Counted from the first letter of the stretch, positions 1 to 7,377 are shown. The stretch is DNA of 39,129 bases from Clostridia bacterium (GCA_017416285.1 JAFQCU010000034.1:1-39129); one strand, 5' to 3'. Notes: a model not told the origin generated them from the letters alone. Program-made: numbers and translations.

Positions 1-2
1 TA

Positions 3-398
3 TTCAGAGGCGCATCACTTTATTTGGAAGATTAAAAATCAGTACGCTATACATTTAGGGTATCAGAAGGCGTAACAGTAGATGACGTATCACTCAAAGT
101 AAGCGTACCTTCAGTAGGAAATTGGACAATAACAAGTGAGAACTTTGTAGAGAAGTCAGATAGCGTAGGAACATACTATCAAGTAGATTTCGCAGGACTC
201 AACCCCAATCATATGAAAGAAATCATATATACAACATTGTGTGTAGATGGTGTTGAGGCATCAAATACAATTACATATAGTATTGAATCGTATGTAGCAC
301 GTTATAGTGGTTCTAACACAGCACTTCGTGAAATGATTCAGGCAATGATGCAATATGGCGAATCTGCAATCGAATATGTTGCTGAACAAGGTAAATGA
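3..398 (+). pseudogene. 3' part of a secreted/surface protein, interrupted by an in-frame TAA
   Basis: The gene begins before the window. The frame reads FRGASLYLED, hits TAA at 33-35, then stays open for 120 residues to the TGA at 396-398. The end (SIESYVARYSGS...MIQAMMQYGESAIEYV) resembles the helical C-terminal tail I know from large leucine-rich-repeat and Ig-like surface proteins of gut Clostridia (basis: recall). The sequence just before the stop also looks like the conserved strand preceding that tail, so the reading frame appears continuous and the TAA looks like a nonsense change or sequencing error. Codon use is rich in GTA, ACA and TCA, unlike the GTT/ACC-rich housekeeping genes here, which suggests an accessory gene. 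Translation could restart at the ATG at 213, but no Shine-Dalgarno is evident there. Confidence 0.5.
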
Positions 399-408
399 GG
401 ATGATTTC

Positions 409-636
409 ATGAAAAAGATTTGTATTTTATTTATTAGTATGATTTTTATTTTGTGCCTTTGCAGTTGTAAAAACACAAACAAAAATCCCGAAAATGAAGA
501 TAATGATAGTCTTCCCACCTCTAGCACTGATTCAACCTATTCAAACCCATACGAAGATCGTGATGATTATTTTGGATGGCCGCAATTCGATGAACCAATA
601 AGTTTTCCGGAACATATTTTCGAAGACGACCTATAA
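409..636 (+). CDS. Small secreted lipoprotein, function unknown
   Basis: A 75-residue protein. Residues 1-18 form a lipoprotein signal peptide (KK, then hydrophobic ILFISMIFILCL) ending in a lipobox-like L-C-S-C, so Cys19 or a neighbouring Cys should be lipidated. The mature part is short, acidic, and rich in Asn, Ser, Asp and Pro, with no recognisable domain. The start at 409 is preferred over an in-frame ATG at 355 because GAGG (397-400) lies 8 bases upstream and the signal peptide begins exactly there. It starts 10 bases after the upstream fragment ends and is followed 20 bases later by the P-loop gene, so the three may be cotranscribed. I do not recognise a family. Confidence 0.6.
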   Translation: MKKICILFISMIFILCLCSCKNTNKNPENEDNDSLPTSSTDSTYSNPYEDRDDYFGWPQFDEPISFPEHIFEDDL

Positions 637-656
637 TTAACAAACGGTGACATTAT

Positions 657-1364
657 ATGATTAAAATTTTATTAGCCGATCTAGTTATCGAGGTTGATAA
701 CAAATACAATTATATACGCAAACTTTCTGAAAATTACGCATACGAAGGCGACCGACCAACCGATATCTTTATAAGCGTTTCCGAAGAAGACCTTAATAAA
801 GAACGTGATGATTCGGTTAATAAAAAATTCCACAACGCTTACCTCGAATACATCTGCGCATACCGCAAGATTGCCAATGAGCTTTTGAAATTTGATGCCT
901 TTGTTATGCATGGCACGGTTATTGAGGTTGAAAATAAAGGAATAATGTTTACCGCACTTTCCGGTACAGGTAAAACCACCCATATGCTTTACTGGCAGGA
1001 AATGTTAGGCGACCAGCTTAAAATTATTAACGGCGATAAACCAATAATCCGCTTTTTCGACGGCGTACCTTACGCTTACGGTACGCCTTGGGCGGGTAAA
1101 GAGGGCTTTAACACCAACGCCCGAACCGAGCTTCGTGATATATGCCTTATTGAACGTGCAGATGTTAACGAGGTTGTTCCGCTTACAGGTTTTCAGATAG
1201 TAAGTGTGTTTATAAAACAAATTTACCACCCTGAAGACCTTGAAGCCCGTAATAAAACTTATGACCTTGCAAACAAGCTTTTAAGCTACTGCAATTTAAG
1301 GAAAATTCGTTGTACAAAGGATATTTCAGCCGCAAAAACAGCATATAATGCTATTTTGGGATAA
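657..1364 (+). CDS. HprK/PEPCK-superfamily P-loop protein
   Basis: A 235-residue soluble protein. A P-loop SGTGKTTH sits at residues 102-109, preceded by the strand pattern AFVMHGTVIEVENKGIMFTA and followed by INGDKPII, in which Asp127 is placed like the second catalytic acid of the HPr kinase / PEP-carboxykinase fold. The N-terminal 80 residues lack the HPr-kinase regulatory domain, so this is not ordinary HprK, which acts on HPr. Such short relatives often accompany radical-SAM or PqqD peptide-modification genes (family knowledge), but none is visible here. It follows a small lipoprotein gene by 20 bases and ends at a bidirectional terminator. The substrate is unknown; ATP or PPi-dependent phosphorylation is inference. 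Confidence 0.65.
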   Translation: MIKILLADLVIEVDNKYNYIRKLSENYAYEGDRPTDIFISVSEEDLNKERDDSVNKKFHNAYLEYICAYRKIANELLKFDAFVMHGTVIEVENKGIMFTALSGTGKTTHMLYWQEMLGDQLKIINGDKPIIRFFDGVPYAYGTPWAGKEGFNTNARTELRDICLIERADVNEVVPLTGFQIVSVFIKQIYHPEDLEARNKTYDLANKLLSYCNLRKIRCTKDISAAKTAYNAILG

Positions 1365-1380
1365 TGAAAACATAATTAAA

Positions 1381-1408
1381 GCCGCTTCCCAAGGGAAGCG
1401 GCTTTTTT
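1381..1408. terminator. Bidirectional intrinsic terminator
   Basis: GCCGCTTCCC and GGGAAGCGGC form a perfect 10-bp stem with an AA loop, followed by a T run on the plus strand and preceded by an A-rich stretch that gives T residues on the minus strand. It separates the rightward P-loop gene from the convergent mscS-type gene. Confidence 0.85.
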
Positions 1409-1412
1409 AATT

Positions 1413-2243
1413 TTATTGTTTAACGTGAACGTCCATTTGAGGATAAGGAATTATAATATTGTTTTCTGCAAAGGCTTTTTTAACGTTTTCTAAAATGTCG
1501 AAATAAACTGTCCAATAATCTCCACTGTTTACCCATACACGTGCGGTGTATTCAACTGCGCTGTCGGCACATTTTGTAACCTTCACAAATGCTTCGGGTG
1601 ATTTAAGCACCAATTTATGTGATGTGACAATCTTTTCAATAATCGCTTTAACCTTATCACTGTCACAAGAATAATCTGCCGTAAACACCCAATCAACTCG
1701 GCGGGTGTCCTTAGCGGAATAATTCTTAATTACAGCATTTGTGATTGAGCCGTTTGGAATTGTGATTTGCTTATTATCGGGGGTTAGAAGCACGGTATAA
1801 ACCACCGTGATTTCTGAAACAGTGCCGCCCTCACCTGCGGCTTCAATATAATCCCCAACCTTAAAGGGCTTAAAGAGCAAAATCATAAGACCGCCCGCAA
1901 AGTTTGATAAAGATCCCTGAAGTGCAAGACCGATTGCCGCACCGCAGGTTGCCAATACCGTAATAAACGAGGTAACCGGAATACCCAAAACCATTGCGAG
2001 GGTTATGAATAATACTATGTATAAAGCGATGCTTGCAAAGCTTGACAAAAACGAGCGAAGGCTTGGATCAAGCTTGTCGAGCTTTTGTGATTTTTTTATG
2101 AATTTTTTAATTATTCTTATAAGAAATAAGCCTATAACTAAAATCAAAATACTGAATAATAGCTTTCCACCGAGGGAGGTTATTAAATCGATAGCCCATT
2201 CAACTGCATGAGCACTGCTAAGCCATTCTAAAAACTTTTCCAT
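1413..2243 (-). CDS. mscS: Small-conductance mechanosensitive channel (MscS family)
   Basis: A 276-residue membrane channel that opens under membrane tension and releases solutes on hypo-osmotic shock. Three N-terminal membrane segments (about 28-48, 68-88 and 92-125) are visible. The third has the MscS pore-helix pattern (CGAAIGLALQGSLSNFAGG), followed by FKVGDYIE and the beta domain with TVSEITVVYTVLLTPDNKQITIPNGSI, the classic MscS beta-domain signature. The length matches the compact MscS/YkuT type. AAAGGAG lies about 9 bases before the start. It is the second gene after the DUF4234 protein, separated by 14 bases, and probably shares its promoter. Confidence 0.93.
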   Translation of the reverse strand: MEKFLEWLSSAHAVEWAIDLITSLGGKLLFSILILVIGLFLIRIIKKFIKKSQKLDKLDPSLRSFLSSFASIALYIVLFITLAMVLGIPVTSFITVLATCGAAIGLALQGSLSNFAGGLMILLFKPFKVGDYIEAAGEGGTVSEITVVYTVLLTPDNKQITIPNGSITNAVIKNYSAKDTRRVDWVFTADYSCDSDKVKAIIEKIVTSHKLVLKSPEAFVKVTKCADSAVEYTARVWVNSGDYWTVYFDILENVKKAFAENNIIIPYPQMDVHVKQ

Positions 2244-2257
2244 TACGTCTACTCCTT

Positions 2258-2602
2258 TTAAATTTCCAAAATTTCGTTAATTTTATTAAGCTCGGCCTGC
2301 ATAAAAGCTAAAGCCAATAAAGCACCAAAGGGAATTATACTTAAAATTAAATACGCTACCGCCCTGTCGGTGTGTTCAATCCCCTGCTGTGCACAGCCTT
2401 CAGAAAACTTACGTTCCACAAGATAAAGGCCGATAAACGGCAGTAATATTGAAGTGATAATTTCAAAAGAAATATTTCCCCGCTTGTTAGTAAAGCCAAA
2501 GCTTTCTTTAACAAGGCAAATAACCCAATAAATCTGATATATTCCACAGCTTAAGAGTGAAAACAAAATTGCTTTTATTGGGTTTCGTTTTTTTGTATTC
2601 AT
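2258..2602 (-). CDS. DUF4234-like small membrane protein
   Basis: A 114-residue protein with two or three hydrophobic segments (about 9-30, 45-65 and 80-103). The N-terminal pattern KAILFSLLSCGIYQIYWVICL matches the DUF4234 motif (SLLTCGIYxIYW) as I know it. Function is unknown. A Shine-Dalgarno AAGGGAAG precedes the ATG. It is the first gene of a leftward pair with the MscS channel and is driven by a strong promoter at 2627-2656. Confidence 0.7.
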   Translation of the reverse strand: MNTKKRNPIKAILFSLLSCGIYQIYWVICLVKESFGFTNKRGNISFEIITSILLPFIGLYLVERKFSEGCAQQGIEHTDRAVAYLILSIIPFGALLALAFMQAELNKINEILEI

Positions 2603-2626
2603 TAAAACACTTCCCTTTTGACATGT

Positions 2627-2656
2627 ATTATACCTTAATCATAATTTTTTTGTCAA
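2627..2656 (-). promoter_or_regulatory. Vegetative promoter of the DUF4234-mscS pair
   Basis: On the minus strand TTGACA (2651-2656) and TATAAT (2627-2632) are separated by 18 bp, both exact sigma-A consensus hexamers. The predicted start lies a few bases before the Shine-Dalgarno of the DUF4234 gene. Confidence 0.8.
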
Positions 2657-2691
2657 TAAAATATGCCAAAAAAACTGATTTTTTATATCGA

Positions 2692-2723
2692 TTGTTGATT
2701 TTTCAACAACTTTATATTAAAAT
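2692..2723 (+). promoter_or_regulatory. Promoter with an overlapping palindrome, enoate reductase-AcnX operon
   Basis: TTGATT (2695-2700), a 17-bp spacer and TAAAAT (2718-2723) form a plausible sigma-A promoter. A 7-bp inverted repeat TTGTTGA/TCAACAA with a TTTT loop (2692-2709) covers the -35 and looks like a repressor or activator operator. It could also form a small hairpin. The regulator is not encoded next to it. Confidence 0.5.
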
Positions 2724-2752
2724 AAAGTTATTAAGTTTAAAGGAGTGCTTTT

Positions 2753-4813
2753 ATGGATAAAAAATTCGAAGCATTGCAAACGCCGTGGAAAATCGGTAAT
2801 GTTGAAATTAAGAACCGAATTGTACTTTGCCCAATGGGTGGTACCTCGCTTTTCGGTTGGTTTGAGCTTGGCGGTTGCCATTTTGACAAGGAAGCCGCAA
2901 AATTCTTTTTAGAGCGTGCCAACAATAACGTTGGTCTTATTATCCCCGGTATTGCACCACTTCGTGATACTTTTTGGGGTAAATGGCTTTGGCAAAACCC
3001 GAAAATGTTTGATGAGCTTAAGGAATTTATGGATGAAATTCATAAATCAGGCGCAAAGCTTTTCGTTCAGCTAACCGCCGGTATGGGCAGAAGCTGGGCT
3101 ATTACTGAATTAGTTGCACCGCTTCACAAAAATAAGGTTACTCGCACCCTTATTAAGCCCATTATTGACACCAATCACGAGCTTGCTTCTCCGTCACCGC
3201 AGCCGTCACGCTGGGCACACGATATTATTTGCCCCGAAATGACGGTTGAACAAATTCACGAAATTATTGAAGCCTTTGCCAAAACTGCCGCACTTTGTAA
3301 AAAAGCAGGGGTTGACGGTGTTGAGGTTCACGCCGTTCACGAAGGCTATCTTTTAGACCAATTTTCGATTGAATTTTTCAATAAACGTACCGACGAATAC
3401 GGCGGAAGCTTTGAAAACCGCTATCGCTTTGCGGCTGAAATTGTTAAGGCAATCAAGGCTGAATGCGGCGATGATTTCCCCGTATCTCTCCGTTATTCGG
3501 TAGAGTCAAAAATGAAGGGCTTTTGCGAAGGTGCAATGCCTGGTGAGGATTACGTCGAAGTTGGTCGTAACATGGCAGAAAGTGAAAAAGCCGCTAAATA
3601 TCTACAAGATGCCGGCTATGATATGCTTAACGCCGATAACGGCACCTATGACTCGTGGTATTGGGCACATCCCCCGATGTATATGCCCCAAAACTGCAAT
3701 TTAGAGGACGTTGCCCACATTAAAAAGTTTGTTGATATTCCTGTCGTTTGTGCAGGCAGAATGGAGCCCGACGTTGGCGCCAAGGCTATTGCAGAAGGTA
3801 AAATTGATGCAATGGGTGTTGCACGTCAGTTCCTTACCGACCCCGAGTGGATAACCAAAATGCTTGAAGACCGACTTGAGGATATTAAGCCTTGCATTTG
3901 CTGTCACGCAGGCTGCTTTAACTTCTCATCCTCAAAGGGTCACGCAAATACACAAGACCTTACCGACACAATGGGTCTTGCACGTTGCGCTTTAAACCCC
4001 AAGACAATGCAGTCTAACAAATATAAGCTTACCCCCGCTAAAAAGAGCAAAAATATTGCAATTATCGGCGGCGGTATTGGCGGTATGGAGGCAGCACTCG
4101 TTTGTGCACAGCGTGGTCACAAGGTAACACTTTATGAAAAGACAGATAAACTCGGCGGTGTATTTATTGCAGCGGCTGCCCCCTCCTTTAAAGAAAAGGA
4201 CCGTGAGCTTATTGCATGGTACAACCGTGAGATTAAGAAATATCCCATTGATATTAAGCTCAATACCGAGGTTAAGGACGTTAAAACCCTTAACGCTGAT
4301 GAAATTATAGTAGCAACCGGTGCTGTTGCTAAGCGTTTCCCGCTTGTGGGCTTTGAAAAGACGATTGAAGCGGTTGATTATCTCCTTGGCAACAAAGAAG
4401 TTAAGGAAAACGTTGCAATTATCGGTGGCGGTCTTACCGGCTGTGAAATTGCTTACGACCTTTATTTACAGGGCAAAAAGCCGACTATTATTGAAATGCA
4501 GGACGACCTTATCACCACAAAGGGTATCTGCCTTGCAAACACAAGCTTTCTTCGTGATTTCTTTAAAACCAACAAGGTTCCCGTTCATTTAGAAACCAAG
4601 CTTAATTCGGTTAACGACGGTAGTATAACCGTTACCGACAAGGACGGTAAGCAATTTGACATTGCTTGCGACAGTGTTATTATGTCGGTTGGTTATAACC
4701 CCGCACCTATTGCCAAAAAGGGTGGCAAGGTTCACGTTATTGGCGATGCGGCAAGCGTTGGCAACCTTCGCACAGTTATTTGGGGTGCGTGGGACGTATG
4801 TATGAAAATATAA
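2753..4813 (+). CDS. Old-yellow-enzyme family enoate reductase (FMN, 4Fe-4S, FAD)
   Basis: A 686-residue NAD(P)H:flavin oxidoreductase with the architecture of 2,4-dienoyl-CoA and 2-enoate reductases. An FMN TIM barrel (about 1-370) carries KNRIVLCPMG and HAVHEGYLLDQF, whose His193 and His196 fit the substrate-anion-binding pair, followed by NKRTDEYGGS. Cysteines 381, 384, 388 and probably 412 fit the 4Fe-4S cluster, with a longer gap before the fourth Cys than usual. Rossmann motifs IIGGGIGG (about 436) and IIGGGLTG (about 556) bind FAD and NAD(P)H. The expected reaction is reduction of an alpha,beta-unsaturated acid or CoA ester. It heads an operon with both halves of aconitase X, whose dehydratase could supply the double bond (inference). 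A hairpin overlaps its stop codon. AAAGGAGTG precedes the ATG. Confidence 0.88.
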   Translation: MDKKFEALQTPWKIGNVEIKNRIVLCPMGGTSLFGWFELGGCHFDKEAAKFFLERANNNVGLIIPGIAPLRDTFWGKWLWQNPKMFDELKEFMDEIHKSGAKLFVQLTAGMGRSWAITELVAPLHKNKVTRTLIKPIIDTNHELASPSPQPSRWAHDIICPEMTVEQIHEIIEAFAKTAALCKKAGVDGVEVHAVHEGYLLDQFSIEFFNKRTDEYGGSFENRYRFAAEIVKAIKAECGDDFPVSLRYSVESKMKGFCEGAMPGEDYVEVGRNMAESEKAAKYLQDAGYDMLNADNGTYDSWYWAHPPMYMPQNCNLEDVAHIKKFVDIPVVCAGRMEPDVGAKAIAEGKIDAMGVARQFLTDPEWITKMLEDRLEDIKPCICCHAGCFNFSSSKGHANTQDLTDTMGLARCALNPKTMQSNKYKLTPAKKSKNIAIIGGGIGGMEAALVCAQRGHKVTLYEKTDKLGGVFIAAAAPSFKEKDRELIAWYNREIKKYPIDIKLNTEVKDVKTLNADEIIVATGAVAKRFPLVGFEKTIEAVDYLLGNKEVKENVAIIGGGLTGCEIAYDLYLQGKKPTIIEMQDDLITTKGICLANTSFLRDFFKTNKVPVHLETKLNSVNDGSITVTDKDGKQFDIACDSVIMSVGYNPAPIAKKGGKVHVIGDAASVGNLRTVIWGAWDVCMKI

Positions 4814-4832
4814 GCCACATGGCTTATATTTT
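4805..4832 (+). terminator. Perfect 12-bp hairpin across the stop codon; possible intra-operon terminator or stabiliser
   Basis: The arms 4805-4816 and 4821-4832 are exactly complementary around the loop ACAT, and the 3' arm ends in TTTT. The stop codon of the reductase (4811-4813) is inside the 5' arm. It would reduce read-through to the AcnX genes or protect the upstream mRNA end. The stem is AT-rich, so termination strength is uncertain. Confidence 0.45.
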
Positions 4833-4833
4833 C

Positions 4834-4890
4834 AGTGAATAGTGAAAAGTGAAGAGTGAATAGTTTAGGTGTCGGCAAAGCCGACGGATA
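4834..4890 (+). repeat. Left-half copy of a palindromic repeat element
   Basis: Four tandem 7-mers of the form AGTGAAN (4834-4861) lead into TTTAGGTGTCGGC, an AAA loop and GCCGAC (hairpin arms 4871-4876 and 4880-4885), then GGATATA. The same layout (7-mer repeats, TTAGGTGTCG, small hairpin) begins the complete element at 11530-11630. The second half of that element (GTTTCAC/GTGAAAC hairpin and closing arm) is missing here, and the Shine-Dalgarno of the AcnX gene follows directly. Confidence 0.65.
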
Positions 4891-4909
4891 TAAATAAGGA
4901 GTGATTTTA

Positions 4910-6184
4910 ATGAAACTTACCGCCGAACAACAGGCGATACTTAACGGCGAAAAGGGCGAAACCATGGCAAAGGTTATGAAAACCCTTGTTATGTACGGCG
5001 ATGCCTTTGAAGCTGAAAAGCTTGTTCCCATTACTTCAAAATACAACCACCTTGTAACCTCGTTTGGTTTAAAGGTAATGTCCCCTGTTTATGACCTTAT
5101 GCAGCAAATTTTAGATGCTGACGTAATGTCAGGTCAGAAATTTTCGGTTGACCCACGCCCACTTGACGATAACGTACCCGCTAACTTCTTGCAAAAGTTT
5201 GTTTTCAAGAATTTTATGTACACAAAGCAGAATTTTTACGAGGAACAGCTTAAAAAGCTTGGTCTTATAGATGAAAATGCCTTTACCTGTGCCTGCTATA
5301 TGGACGAGGTTGGCAACAAGCCCAAAAAGGGCGACGTGCTAAGCTGGGCAGAATCATCTGCTGTTGTTTATGCAAACTCGGTTTTAGGCGCACGCTGCAA
5401 CCGCAACTCGGGTATTATTGATATTATGGGCTCTATCGTTGGTTACGTGCCTTATTTTGGCTTACTTACCGATGAAGGCAGAAAAGCCACTTGGGTTGTA
5501 AAAATTCAGACCACCAAAAAGCCCGAAGCACAGCTTCTAGGTTCGGCTATTGGTATGAAGGTTATGGAAGACGTACCCTATGTTATAGGTCTTGATAAAT
5601 GGCTTGGTAGTGAGCTTGATGACGCTGCCTGCACCTACCTTAAGGATTTTGGTGCCGCTACCGCTTCAAACGGTGCTGTTGGTCTTTACCACATTGACAA
5701 CCTTACCCCCGAAGCAAAGGAATTAGGCAAGGATTTAATAGTAGCTGATGCAAAGGAATATATTATTGACGATGCCGAGCTTGAGCGTGTTAAAAACGAA
5801 TATCCTGTTGTATGGAAAAAACCCGATGCTAAACCCAAGCTTTGCTTTATGGGTTGCCCGCATATGAGTTTGCAGCAGCTTAAGGACTGGACCGATAAGG
5901 TTGAAGCCGCACTTCAAGAAAGTGGCAACAAAAAGGTTGTTATTCCTACCGTTTTCACAGCGGCACCCAAGGTGCTTGAAGCCTTTAACCAAACCGAATA
6001 TGCCGCACGCCTTAAGGCAACAGGTGTTATTACCTCTTATATTTGCCCCTTAATGTATATGAACAATCCGCTTTGCAAAAAAATGCCGGTTATTACCTCA
6101 TCAAACAAGCTTCGCACATATACAAGTGCACGCTATTACACCGATGATGAAATCTTGACCGCTATCACAAAGGGAGGTAAATAA
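4910..6184 (+). CDS. Aconitase X catalytic (large) subunit, DUF521
   Basis: A 424-residue large domain of the AcnX branch of aconitase-type dehydratases. The start is the ATG with AAGGAG 8 bases upstream; an in-frame GTG at 4901 lies inside that Shine-Dalgarno and is rejected. AcnX landmarks visible are GARCNRNSGIIDIMGSIVGYVPYFGLL, CFMGCPHMSLQQL and ICPLMYMNNPLC, including several candidate Fe-S cysteines. Characterised AcnX enzymes dehydrate cis-3-hydroxy-L-proline (bacteria) or mevalonate 5-phosphate (archaea), and the substrate cannot be read from this sequence. The swivel subunit follows 2 bases later. Linkage to an enoate reductase rather than to proline-metabolism genes suggests dehydration followed by reduction of the resulting double bond (inference). 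Confidence 0.88.
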   Translation: MKLTAEQQAILNGEKGETMAKVMKTLVMYGDAFEAEKLVPITSKYNHLVTSFGLKVMSPVYDLMQQILDADVMSGQKFSVDPRPLDDNVPANFLQKFVFKNFMYTKQNFYEEQLKKLGLIDENAFTCACYMDEVGNKPKKGDVLSWAESSAVVYANSVLGARCNRNSGIIDIMGSIVGYVPYFGLLTDEGRKATWVVKIQTTKKPEAQLLGSAIGMKVMEDVPYVIGLDKWLGSELDDAACTYLKDFGAATASNGAVGLYHIDNLTPEAKELGKDLIVADAKEYIIDDAELERVKNEYPVVWKKPDAKPKLCFMGCPHMSLQQLKDWTDKVEAALQESGNKKVVIPTVFTAAPKVLEAFNQTEYAARLKATGVITSYICPLMYMNNPLCKKMPVITSSNKLRTYTSARYYTDDEILTAITKGGK

Positions 6185-6186
6185 AA

Positions 6187-6633
6187 ATGAAAGAATTTAA
6201 AGGTAGAGTTGTTACCCCCGGTACTGCTTGTGCCGAAGCGCTTGTTACCACGCAGGGCTTTAATACACTTGCTTCCTTCCAGATGGCGTTGCAATTTGGC
6301 GACAAGGAAGTAAAATGCGGCGACCAAAACAATGCCGACATTAACGGCAAGCCTATGATTAATAAGGCTCTTTGTTTACCACAAACAATTGGATCGACCA
6401 CAGGCGGCTTGGTGCTTTATTGCGCTTGCGCCATGGAAAAAAGCCCCGCTTGTATGCTTTTTGCAAACCATATAGACTCGCTTGCCGCTGCAGGCGCAGT
6501 GCTGGCTGACGTATGGGTAGATAAAATTTCAATGCCGGTTATTGACTGTCTTGGCGATGAATTTTTAAATTACGTTAAAAGCGGTATGAAAATCACCGTT
6601 AAAGAAGACGGAACGGTTGTTGTAGAAGAATAA
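6187..6633 (+). CDS. Aconitase X swivel (small) subunit, DUF126
   Basis: A 148-residue small subunit that completes the AcnX active site. It shows the DUF126 pattern GRVVTPGTACAEALVT at the N-terminus, DINGKPMINKALCLPQTIGSTTGG in the middle and ISMPVIDCLGD near the end. The catalytic serine of this family lies in the IGSTTGG loop. The length is usual for separately encoded small subunits. GGGAGG inside the end of the large-subunit gene serves as its Shine-Dalgarno, implying translational coupling. An intrinsic terminator ends the operon just downstream. Confidence 0.88.
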   Translation: MKEFKGRVVTPGTACAEALVTTQGFNTLASFQMALQFGDKEVKCGDQNNADINGKPMINKALCLPQTIGSTTGGLVLYCACAMEKSPACMLFANHIDSLAAAGAVLADVWVDKISMPVIDCLGDEFLNYVKSGMKITVKEDGTVVVEE

Positions 6634-6640
6634 AATTAAA

Positions 6641-6669
6641 AGAGGTGGATTTTTTCCACCTCTTTTTTT
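6641..6669. terminator. Bidirectional intrinsic terminator after the AcnX operon
   Basis: AGAGGTGGA and TCCACCTCT form a 9-bp stem with a 5-base T loop and a T tract of six. A-rich sequence on the left gives a T tract on the minus strand too, so it can also serve the convergent 60-residue gene, whose stop codon it touches. Confidence 0.85.
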
Positions 6670-6850
6670 AATGAAACATTGTCTGAAAGCCGTCAACCAT
6701 TTCGCCGGCTGCCTTTAAAAGCTTGGCGCCGCCTTTTTCAATGTTTTTGTGGTCCTTCATCATCATTTTACCGACTACAACCGCAGCCGCACCCGCAATC
6801 ATACCTGCGCCTATACCCTTTACAAATGACATTGTTGAATTATTTTGCAT
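6668..6850 (-). CDS. Small glycine/alanine-rich single-span membrane protein, function unknown
   Basis: A 60-residue protein. Residues 8-28 (FVKGIGAGMIAGAAAVVVGKM) form a small-residue-rich membrane helix, followed by a basic, Lys-rich region and an amphipathic C-terminus. The pattern resembles YtxH-like small envelope proteins, but I cannot name a family. A strong GGGAGG lies 8 bases before the ATG. It is embedded in a hairpin that ends the upstream leftward gene, so its translation or transcription may depend on read-through. Confidence 0.6.
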   Translation of the reverse strand: MQNNSTMSFVKGIGAGMIAGAAAVVVGKMMMKDHKNIEKGGAKLLKAAGEMVDGFQTMFH

Positions 6851-6854
6851 AATA

Positions 6855-6898
6855 AAAAACCTCCCTTTAGGAATAGTTTATCCTAAAAGAAGGTTTTT
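6855..6898 (-). terminator. Hairpin that ends the Gx-transporter gene and covers the next Shine-Dalgarno
   Basis: On the minus strand an 18-base arm (6881-6898) pairs with 6855-6872, with only a few mismatches, around an 8-base loop. The outer pairs are A5 with T5, so the stem ends in a T run. The GGGAGG that should start translation of the 60-residue protein lies in the second arm. Confidence 0.6.
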
Positions 6899-7368
6899 AT
6901 TTTTTTATCTAAAACTTTTGCTAAAAAACCGATTGCACTGCCCGATATTATCGCTGAAAAAATTAAAAACGGTGAATAATAAAGCACACCGCTGCCCAAA
7001 AGGATAAGTGCAACAACAGTTTGTACCAAATTATGAGTTAGTGCACCCAAAACGCTAAAGCCGACTGCACCGAATATTTTTGTTTTTGATACAAGCCACA
7101 TTACCAGCGTGGAAACAACCCCCGCCGATAACGAAAAAATAAGTGAAAACGGATTTACAAACAGTAAATTTAAAAGTAAAATGCGGATAATATTAACCAA
7201 AAACGCACCTTTAATATCGTTTTTTAAAATTAATAATAACGCTATACCGTTTGCAAGACCAATTTTAACCCCCGGTGCAATAAAAGTTAGGGGTAAAAGC
7301 GTTTCAACGTAAGAAAAAACCAAGCCGACCGACGCCAAAACACCGTACAATGCGACCTTTTTCGCCAT
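6883..7368 (-). CDS. Gx transporter family protein (PF07456-like)
   Basis: A 161-residue integral membrane protein with about five hydrophobic segments. Features typical of the family are VLASVGLVFSYVETLLP, APGVKIGLANGIALLLI and the internal GALTHNLVQTVVALILLG. The family is often labelled heptaprenyl diphosphate synthase component I, but it is an ECF-like membrane protein that recurs beside apbE, NusG-domain-II and rnf genes, which suggests a role in supplying a flavin or quinone-type redox cofactor (inference). Here it follows the NusG-II gene by 9 bases and lies opposite apbE. Shine-Dalgarno AGGGGGA. Confidence 0.82.
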   Translation of the reverse strand: MAKKVALYGVLASVGLVFSYVETLLPLTFIAPGVKIGLANGIALLLILKNDIKGAFLVNIIRILLLNLLFVNPFSLIFSLSAGVVSTLVMWLVSKTKIFGAVGFSVLGALTHNLVQTVVALILLGSGVLYYSPFLIFSAIISGSAIGFLAKVLDKKIKTFF

Positions 7369-7377
7369 ATTATCCCC

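Noticed and set aside
4901-4909. GTG start for the AcnX large subunit
   Set aside because: This codon is part of the AAGGAGTG ribosome-binding site; the ATG 9 bases later is correctly spaced.
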